A DNA stretch of 64,000 bases from contig NZ_FOUI01000006.1 of NCBI RefSeq assembly GCF_900114825.1, forward strand, positions 104,740 through 168,739, read 5' to 3'. Positions 54,701 to 60,011 of the stretch are shown one piece after another. The position numbers were made by a program, and so were the translations under genes. How positions within the stretch are numbered: position 1 is the stretch's first letter; the number at the start of each line of letters is the position of its first letter. The stretch comes from Halopseudomonas yangmingensis. GTDB lineage: Bacteria; Pseudomonadota; Gammaproteobacteria; Pseudomonadales; Pseudomonadaceae. The notes beneath the pieces were generated by a model. That model was not told the origin of the DNA. It did no database searches and saw only the letters and a program-made list of their open reading frames with translations.

Positions 54701-57700
54701 CAGTCTGCGTGAGTCCTATCGCAGCAAGGTTGGGCTTTCCAGTTCGGGCAGCAGCATTTCGGTTGCATCCGCACGCAAGGCAGGCGATGAGGCAATCAGC
54801 AGTACCGCTGTAGGCAGTCAGGTACTGGCTGAACAAGATGCCCTGCTGGTTGCAGAACGCGATATCAATCTTGAAGGCAGTCGTATTGCCGCCGGTCGAA
54901 ACGTCTCGCTGGATGCGGGTCGTGACGTGACTATTCTTGCGGCCAATAACCAAAGCGGAGACCGAGCCTGGGAGCAAAAAAGCCAAGTGGGCCTGAGCTG
55001 GGCAAGCGACGATAACTCAGTCAGCGTCTTTGCGGGCAAGGAATCCGAGCAGTCTCGCCAACTGCAAACCACCAGCACGGCGGCGGGTAGTCAGGTTGTG
55101 GCCGGGCAGGATGTGATGATTGATGCAGGGCGGGCTATCAATCAGGTTGGGTCAGGCGTGTTTGGATCACGTGACGTGGACCTTCAAGCCGGGCGCAATA
55201 TCAAGATTGATGCTGCTCAAGATACGCTCTCACAGGAACAGCATTATTCGGAGTCACGGCAGGGACTCGGGGTAAGTGTGAATCATAACTTCGGTCAAAC
55301 CAAGGATGCGCTCGGCAACGCGGGGAGCGGTGATAACAGTGCAAGCCAAGGGTCAAGCATCTTAAGAGCCGTAGATAGTACTAGCCAGTTCTTCGCTGGC
55401 CCCTCATCTGACGTTAGATTGGGCAGTTCCAGTGCAAGTTTTTCTCAGCAGTATACGGCTGAGACAAATCGATCATCCACTTTGGGCGCAGGGAATAATC
55501 TCACCTTAACCGCGAACAATGATTTGAGTGTTAATGGTTCCTATCTCGACGCCGGGCGTGATATCAGCCTTAAAGGCCAGGATGTGACTCTCGGCACAGC
55601 TCAAGGCAGTTATAGCGATAGCTATCAGCAGAGCCAGAGCTGGGGGGGCGTTCATGGCGGCACCAGTGGAGGTATTAAAGCAGGCATCGGTGGTAATCGA
55701 GGTGTTTCCGATGGAGAGGGTACAGAGGGCACGATTTCAGCAACCCATTTGAACGCGGGGCGCAACATCAATCTGGAAGCAAGCAATAATCTGAGCCTGA
55801 TCAGCACCCAGGCCCAGGCAAGCAACAACATTGATTTAAGGGCCGGTAATGACATCGAAATTCGTGCATCACAGACATCAAGCAGCAGCGATAGTGATAG
55901 ACGGAGCGCGGGTGGCGGTGTTGGTTTGGCGCTGGGCTCCGAGGGTGTTGGCGTCTACTTCAATGTAAACGTTGGTATAGGTAACCAGCAGAGGGAGGGT
56001 ATCCAGCATCAGGAGGCCTACCTGTATGCCGGAAACCAGCTCAATTTCAGCAGCGGCCGTGATACCGTCATAGCTGGCGCGCAACTTCGCGGTGAGAATG
56101 TGACAGGCCGTGTTGGTCGTGATTTGCTGGTCAGCTCCGTAGTTGATACCGGTAGTGTAAGCGGTGAGGAGTTCGATCTGAGTGCCACGGTAGTTATAGG
56201 CCCTGGTTCAAGTGTCAGCGGTGCGGTGGGTGCGGGTCGCTCCAGCGGTGAGACAAACTGGGTACAACAACAGACCAGCATCACTTCAGCAGATCAAATG
56301 GATATTCGTACGGAAAACCACACCCAGCTTGATGCTGCATTGATCGCGTCTGACACAGGTAACCTCAAATTGGATACCGGTACGCTCGGGTTCAGTGACA
56401 TTCACGGCCGGGATAAAGAGGATTCTTATTACCTCAACATAGGCGGCTCCTATGGCCTTTCCAATGGAAGCACCCAGCAGGATTCAAGCCAGGTAGGTAA
56501 GGGCGATGAAGGTGTCAGTGGGTGGAGTCTGGAAGGCCACGAATATACAAGGGACCGTGAGCAAATCGTCCGCGCCACTGTTGGTGAAGGTGAAGTCCTT
56601 GTACGCAACGATGCAGGAACCGGCGAGGACTCCACCGCTGGACTGAACAGGGATGTAAGCAGGGCCTTTGAGATTACAAAGGATGAGGAAGAGCGCACTG
56701 ATCTTTATGTGACCAAGTCCTCGGTGGAAGCCGTTGCCAGTCCGCGGGAGACGATGAGAACCTGGCAGGAAAATGCTGAGAACTATGGTCGTCACTCAGT
56801 CGAGGCTTTCACCAATCTGGAGATATTAAAAACTGCGGCACAATCGGAAGCAGAGCATAACCAGTTGGTTGCAGCGCTGGCCTGGGCGCCAGCACTCTTG
56901 GTAGATGCCATGGATGCCATGGATACTGCAACATTGTCTTTAGGCGTTTTCCCGGGCGTAGCGAACCATGGCGGGCTGATAACTCAATTACCGGTAATGG
57001 TAACAGGCGACTTGCGGCCAATGCGTGTAACGGGAACGTTCAAGACAGATGAAGACGGTCAGTTGGTACTGGTTGAAGGGAAACCGGTGCTTGAGGACGG
57101 CGCGACAGTGGAATATTTCACAGGCTTTAGCGAAGAAGTAGACAAGATTTTTACCAACGGCATCATGAACAGCATGGAAGAAGCTGTGGTCAATGGTTTG
57201 ATGCAAACAGGTCACAACAACGGTGAGTTCAGTTTTGTACTGGCCTACAACCCGACGCATGGGTTGATAGGTGATGCGATTGAGACAATGTTTGATAACA
57301 ATATGCAGGGGGCGGTTCTGTCAGGGACTGCAAGAAATCTCAATAGCCTGTATCGGAGCGCCTTGGATGCAGGCCCCAATACGCTGCATATTTATGGGCA
57401 TAGTCAGGGTGCTGTGTTGACCTGGGTAGCTATCAAAGGCTTGGATTTTTCTCAGGATGGGCGCATAGATGTTTCGCTTAATACTATCCAGCTTTCGGGG
57501 GCGCCAATTGATGCGATGCAATTTCATAGAGATGCGGATAAGGCAGGCTTTAAGGATGAAGAAAATAGGGTGTTCCAGGTTAATCGCCCGGATGAGACAG
57601 TGTTCTTCGGCCTTTTACCCAAGACCGATACGGTTTCGGATCTGCCCCTGTATTTAGGCGGTAATGCGCAATATTCGGATGATCCGCTGGCTCGTACGCT

Positions 57701-57872
57701 TGGCGCATTGTTTACTATAACCAGTCTGTTTGGCGAAGGCAGTCCGCATAGCAATTACTCCTGCGTAACCTGCGGCCTCCCAGTACCCGGTAGCGTGAAT
57801 TCACAGGTTCGCGAGATAGTAATCAAACCGACTTTGATTGATAGCCAAGGAAATGCTGGGAGACTGGAATGA
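48789..57872 (+). CDS. cdiA: CdiA/FhaB-type two-partner exoprotein with C-terminal serine-hydrolase (lipase-like) module
   Basis: The protein has 3,027 residues. The order is: signal peptide (to about 28); TPS secretion domain with ANPHGITCDGCGFINTPRA near residue 140; long arrays of haemagglutinin repeats (LDNRxG-type); the conserved mid-protein CdiA segment at about 1360-1480 (LGSEYLLGQLGLDP, KRLGDGLYEQHLIRQ, LTHDIVWLEEHEV); FHA-2 repeats to about 2250; then a unique C-terminus. The last 280 residues contain IYGHSQGAVLTWVA (Ser2872) with plausible Asp2935 and His2987, a serine-hydrolase triad. No VENN motif or DUF637 precedes it. The DNA of this tail is more AT-rich. Start: AAGGA ends 9 bases before the ATG at 48789 but abuts the ATG at 48780, so I prefer 48789. 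The next gene overlaps by 4 nt and is the immunity candidate. Confidence 0.93.
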   Translation: MDVHSPLFKNIATLLIGVLTLNPLVSLAADLAVDGAAAGNTGLGQAGNGVPVINIATPNAGGLSHNRFIEYNVGQQGLILNNARDVQATQLGGYIHANPNLAGSAAGLILNEVTGSNPSQLKGYTEVAGQRAGVIVANPHGITCDGCGFINTPRAVLSTGKPVIEDGQLRRFDVDQGEIVIDGAGINATNVDQFDLITRSAKINAELHANQLNVVAGRNEVDADTLVATPKAADGSDKPLLAVDSSALGGMYAGSIRLVGTEHGVGVRLAGDMAASAGDMHIDANGQLSLGRLATLGDLHLSGQAINLAQGYAEGKAELHASEQVNVTGSLVSGAGLLVQADQLYNHGVIETGIALDGSRQPQADMEIKTQHLGNAGLMMASGTLDVETQTLDNRSATMASVSALRITTEQLDNHDGQLISEAGLSLQATAASNAEGLVSAGQDARLVVVDAFDNREGLIVSNAQVDVQADKLDNRGGQIGAAQQLNVSATRLDNSNLGTLSSQGAMALNVTGRLANHDQGALISTTDMQVRAGQLDNSEDGVVVASGSLELQIGNDIDNRNGTLVASHDLKLQAAELDNRDGDLSAGNTLQAKVSSQLDNRQGMLASSGLLDLEVGSLDNTSQGQLVSQGDITLRADQLDNADGVLYAQGNAVLRVQNQLDNRGGVLLADAGLTLNAGELLNHQGTVQATSGALVLGLDGSLDNTDGLLLAGDGLLEVNADRISNQGGVITSLKGMVSSVSRLFSNLTGVVQADDVTLQVAETLNNDLGHIAAVNGNLQVDTQRLSNMHGALFARELLSINAEQLNNNDSLLELFTSMDSTYSQQEWIDFYRQMIQTNWDGFVADAIAQGLEPFLGDTGVTRKQELLALLDAIEQDPQALQQGSLIHAKRINLDVDRLSQTVTSQILAEQQLAGTGQDWTNHGFMASDGTLDLHLTGHYGSYGTLASVGQLDLHAGSLGLELGNEDIGGILGGSDVSVSVDGQLSNSGQLTAMGDLQVEATDIANLGVLGAADQLQITSAKLYNHLGLVFSGNNMFLQIDQLANHDADIYSLAGLRLTGQDPARRAQQLDNISGTIESAGNMQLNVDQLNNRKEVFREEQVQLEGAMTVRCYDCSGDHHNVDYIGREVFESRVLEDSPAALLHSGGQLSIQATDIANRFSTLSASGDLLIQADNLQNLGAVGARTERTRTWNTGRTTDGTDSRFRRDYINPYNLAALPKQLPLEALARYREVSDVSIVTPLDANAPAVIQAGGNLIIEARQQLENSRVVGNDLPAWHDDPTRNDIAAALQDIIKVQVNAQLPPDLQQQQVNPLGLPAFSLPSGQQGLFRLVQTPAGSAPGPVLPGSVNAPTPGGHRYLIETNPALTNLGQFLGSEYLLGQLGLDPNQTLKRLGDGLYEQHLIRQAVTARTGARYLAGLTSDEAMYRYLMDNALASKDALGLTLGVTLTAEQVAALTHDIVWLEEHEVMGERVLVPVLYLAQAEGRLAPSGALLQGQDVVLISGADLRNQGTLRAAANLGIIAENIDNSGLLQAHERVQLIAQDSIRNAQGGIITGRDVSLNAGGDIINERTATYYESSSQPAGLSGIKALAGISSLLRGIGGSASDSGTVLDNAARIEATNDLDMHAGGNLINQGAVLQADGDARLSAGQDLVIGAVEETSSSLRKDRRHHWESSQTTQHGSEVTVGGDLQAQAGNDLAVIASRIDVGGDASLNAAGDVTLISAANEQHNVYRYRRSDKKVTRENSLVEQQGAEVLAGGDVVVASGQDMTLVASRIQAAGDVGLYADGDINLLSGLDEQSSYYMKQEKKSFGRSSARQSESYTSTNVATQVEAGGNLLVNVSLEDQGRVILEGGQNVTIIGSQLTAGEDLAVGALGNVTVLSGVEEHGSYSKKSDSGFLGLSRSGRSELRTQATQVASELQADNDVLVLAGNDVRLRASNLTAGNDSEIRAGLITEIGDINLVSAQDQAYSLRESYRSKVGLSSSGSSISVASARKAGDEAISSTAVGSQVLAEQDALLVAERDINLEGSRIAAGRNVSLDAGRDVTILAANNQSGDRAWEQKSQVGLSWASDDNSVSVFAGKESEQSRQLQTTSTAAGSQVVAGQDVMIDAGRAINQVGSGVFGSRDVDLQAGRNIKIDAAQDTLSQEQHYSESRQGLGVSVNHNFGQTKDALGNAGSGDNSASQGSSILRAVDSTSQFFAGPSSDVRLGSSSASFSQQYTAETNRSSTLGAGNNLTLTANNDLSVNGSYLDAGRDISLKGQDVTLGTAQGSYSDSYQQSQSWGGVHGGTSGGIKAGIGGNRGVSDGEGTEGTISATHLNAGRNINLEASNNLSLISTQAQASNNIDLRAGNDIEIRASQTSSSSDSDRRSAGGGVGLALGSEGVGVYFNVNVGIGNQQREGIQHQEAYLYAGNQLNFSSGRDTVIAGAQLRGENVTGRVGRDLLVSSVVDTGSVSGEEFDLSATVVIGPGSSVSGAVGAGRSSGETNWVQQQTSITSADQMDIRTENHTQLDAALIASDTGNLKLDTGTLGFSDIHGRDKEDSYYLNIGGSYGLSNGSTQQDSSQVGKGDEGVSGWSLEGHEYTRDREQIVRATVGEGEVLVRNDAGTGEDSTAGLNRDVSRAFEITKDEEERTDLYVTKSSVEAVASPRETMRTWQENAENYGRHSVEAFTNLEILKTAAQSEAEHNQLVAALAWAPALLVDAMDAMDTATLSLGVFPGVANHGGLITQLPVMVTGDLRPMRVTGTFKTDEDGQLVLVEGKPVLEDGATVEYFTGFSEEVDKIFTNGIMNSMEEAVVNGLMQTGHNNGEFSFVLAYNPTHGLIGDAIETMFDNNMQGAVLSGTARNLNSLYRSALDAGPNTLHIYGHSQGAVLTWVAIKGLDFSQDGRIDVSLNTIQLSGAPIDAMQFHRDADKAGFKDEENRVFQVNRPDETVFFGLLPKTDTVSDLPLYLGGNAQYSDDPLARTLGALFTITSLFGEGSPHSNYSCVTCGLPVPGSVNSQVREIVIKPTLIDSQGNAGRLE

Positions 57873-59044
57873 ACAGGTCTCTGTTCGCCGCTTTTATAGC
57901 GTTGGTTTTTCTGGGAGGCTGTGCGAGCCATAAAATGGAATATGGCGTAGTGGAAAGGGGGAGTGTTTTCTACCCTTTGTGTGAAAAAGCTCAGCAGCGC
58001 ATTACCGATATGCAGCGTATCAGTTTCGAATTGCCACCCTTGTTCAAGCAGGCGCCTTGCCGAAACTGGCCGGACTATAGCTATGATCTGCGATCTGATC
58101 GTCTCAATGTGGTAATTCCTGGCGTTATAGCTAATGAATCGCAGATGTCAGTGGGCGGCGTCCATTCCATGTCCTTTTTTGCAGGGCTGCGCAGGGAGTA
58201 CTTTTTATCCCCCGAAGGTTTTTTTGAGGATTACAGCGACTATCTGAGTGAGCGCAGGGAGATTGCCGCGCTGGTGACGGCCAGTTGGGTTGACTGGTCG
58301 GGCGGGCGTTGTGCGCGCTTTTACTCGGAAGCTGATACTGGCATTTTTCTGCGCCGGATACTCGAGTACACCTGCTGGGAGTCCGTCAGTGGCTCAAGCT
58401 TTCCTATCCATATAAAGGCCAATGAAAATCTACCTTACGGCTACACCCCAACGAATCTTGATAGAGAGATGATCGAGCCGGTGCTGACCAGTTTGCAGAT
58501 CCACCCTGTACCGGCTGAGCGTTTGGCCTTCTGGGCCGGTGAAAAGGCTGAATTTTGTTCAGCCCTTAAAGCCAACTTCGATGAGAAAAAGGCGTTGAGA
58601 ATGGGCGATCGTCCTGACCGGCGTCGATCAGTGCGTTTCTTGCGCGAGTGTGGCTATGAGGTACCTGACCCGGTTGGTGTAGGGAGCTGGGGCGAGTTGT
58701 TCAAACCTGGCGGCCGCTTGATTGGTCGGGCGGATGGCGAGGAGTCACTGCGCCGACTGAGCCCGGAGCAGTTTGCTGAATTGGAGGCTCGTCTTATGTC
58801 CTTGCTGCCCGCGCCAGGCGTGCGACCTGAGATCAGGGTTCAGACCTTTACAGCGGATCGTAAGGGGCTGGTAGAGTCCTACAGGGCGACCGGCCCTTAT
58901 GCGGGTGACTGGTACCGCGTGCCGCCTTCATACAATGACCGCTATGGTTTCGGTATCCGCAACGACCCGTTGCTGGGCCGGGTGATCGATGTGCATCTAG
59001 GCTCGGGCGGGATGCCGCCAGGGCTGCGGATTGCGATTGAGTAG
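57869..59044 (+). CDS. Lipoprotein, candidate immunity protein for the CdiA lipase-like tail
   Basis: The protein has 391 residues. A signal peptide ends at lipobox Cys18 (ALVFLGGC), so the protein should be anchored facing the periplasm. I recognise no domain in the rest, which is soluble and rich in aromatic and charged residues with several Cys. It overlaps the cdiA stop (ATGA at 57869-57872), the position of cdiI in CDI loci. Known type VI lipase effectors are paired with periplasmic lipoprotein immunity proteins, so a membrane-anchored lipoprotein fits a lipase-type toxin. At 391 residues it is long for an immunity protein. The role is inference; the coding call is firm. Confidence 0.8.
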   Translation: MNRSLFAAFIALVFLGGCASHKMEYGVVERGSVFYPLCEKAQQRITDMQRISFELPPLFKQAPCRNWPDYSYDLRSDRLNVVIPGVIANESQMSVGGVHSMSFFAGLRREYFLSPEGFFEDYSDYLSERREIAALVTASWVDWSGGRCARFYSEADTGIFLRRILEYTCWESVSGSSFPIHIKANENLPYGYTPTNLDREMIEPVLTSLQIHPVPAERLAFWAGEKAEFCSALKANFDEKKALRMGDRPDRRRSVRFLRECGYEVPDPVGVGSWGELFKPGGRLIGRADGEESLRRLSPEQFAELEARLMSLLPAPGVRPEIRVQTFTADRKGLVESYRATGPYAGDWYRVPPSYNDRYGFGIRNDPLLGRVIDVHLGSGGMPPGLRIAIE

Positions 59045-59090
59045 AGGCGGTCTGCCCCGAAGCTTGAAGTCTTGCCTTTTGCTTCCCACC

Positions 59091-59110
59091 GCGGTCAAGG
59101 CCTTGACCGC
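59091..59110. repeat. Perfect 20-bp palindrome between convergent genes
   Basis: GCGGTCAAGG followed directly by CCTTGACCGC. It lies between the 3' ends of the lipoprotein gene and the nitroreductase gene. It lacks T-runs, so it may be a weak bidirectional terminator or a protein-binding site. Confidence 0.5.
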
Positions 59111-59121
59111 CATGGGTTTAC

Positions 59122-59808
59122 TTATGCCCCACCCTCATTAAAGCCAACAAAACGAGCCACCTCATTCACCGGACGGCGCTTGGACACCACCGCATTGGCC
59201 GGAAAGTCCTCATCGGGGTAACCCAGGGCCACACAGATCATGATCACCTGATCGTCTGGAATGCCGGTATGTTTGCGCACTACCGGGGAATGCATGATGC
59301 CCTGACTGTTGACCACGCACCCCAGGCCGTGGGACCAGGCTGCATTCACCAGGCCATTGACCAGCGCGCCGCAATCGAATTGGGCGATGTCGCCGTCCTG
59401 CAGCACGCGGTCATAGGTCACCACAATCGACACGGGCGCATCAAACTGCCGAAAGCCGCGCAAAATCCAGTCCTGACGCTTTTCCTTGTCGTCACGGGCA
59501 ATGCCCATGGCCTCAAAGAGCTGCACGGCAATCTCCACCTGACGCTGCCGGTGCGCACCTTCATAGCTACCAATGCCACGGCTCTCCTTGGACGGTGGTA
59601 CGCCATTGAGCATGCGCTTGGTATTCTCGGCGCGTATCCGGTCCAGCGGCTCGCCAGTCAGCACATGCAGATGCCAGGGCTGGGTATTCATGGAGGAGGG
59701 TGCCCGGGCGGCCATTTCGATGACCTCTTCAAGCACTTTGCGCGGAACCGCCTGCTGCTTGAATGCGCGAATACTGCGACGACCAAACACCACGTCCTGG
59801 TAATTCAC
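59122..59808 (-). CDS. Nitroreductase family protein
   Basis: This is a 228-residue FMN-dependent NAD(P)H oxidoreductase of the nitroreductase fold. Conserved blocks are VVFGRRSIRAFKQQAVPRKVL (FMN phosphate contact), ARAPSSMNTQPWHLHVLTGE, LVNGLVNAAWSHGLGCVVNSQG and ICVALGYPDEDFPANAVVSKRRPV. Substrate unknown. The start is GTG at 59806-59808 with AGGGG upstream. It is the only gene on this strand within the toxin region and separates the main cdiA operon from the displaced cdiA fragments, so it may mark the original chromosomal edge or have been carried in with them. Confidence 0.92.
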   Translation of the reverse strand: MNYQDVVFGRRSIRAFKQQAVPRKVLEEVIEMAARAPSSMNTQPWHLHVLTGEPLDRIRAENTKRMLNGVPPSKESRGIGSYEGAHRQRQVEIAVQLFEAMGIARDDKEKRQDWILRGFRQFDAPVSIVVTYDRVLQDGDIAQFDCGALVNGLVNAAWSHGLGCVVNSQGIMHSPVVRKHTGIPDDQVIMICVALGYPDEDFPANAVVSKRRPVNEVARFVGFNEGGA

Positions 59809-59998
59809 TGTTGATTTCCCCTTGGTCTCTTGCTATCTCTCTGCTATCGAGCTGCTTTCTTCCTGCTACTTCTTGGCTACCGTTGCCAGCGGTCGGGCCG
59901 CTGGCGAAGGACTTGACCCTCTGGCCGGTGTTGGCCCTTAAATCGGTGCGGTTTTCGCGGTGTGGGGTGGCCCTTAAACCCCGGTGATTCAGAGAAAC
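59809..59998. other. Intergenic stretch before the orphan cdiA fragment
   Basis: No gene is seen. It holds a C/T-rich run with repeated GCTA motifs (59830-59880), a perfect hairpin GCCAGCGG/CCGCTGGC (59885-59892/59898-59905), a repeated TGGCCCTTAAA, and ACCCCGGT...ACCGGGGT inverted arms that end at the junction with the orphan fragment. It looks like rearrangement scar material. Confidence 0.4.
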
Positions 59999-60011
59999 CG
60001 GGGTCAGATGA
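59999..60011 (+). repeat. Boundary motif CGGGGTCAGATGA, left copy
   Basis: This 13-mer stands at the exact point where similarity to cdiA begins. The identical 13-mer occurs at 63610-63622, where similarity to cdiA ends beside the IS4-type transposase, so the two bracket the displaced cassette region. Confidence 0.6.

Noticed and set aside
53703..54986. 427-codon minus-strand frame opposite the cdiA repeats
   Set aside because: The coding strand carries the haemagglutinin repeats. The opposite frame has no ribosome site or motif.
50000..56000. Tandem or CRISPR-like array in the cdiA body
   Set aside because: The periodicity is the 20-25-residue haemagglutinin protein repeat, divergent at DNA level, with no spacers.
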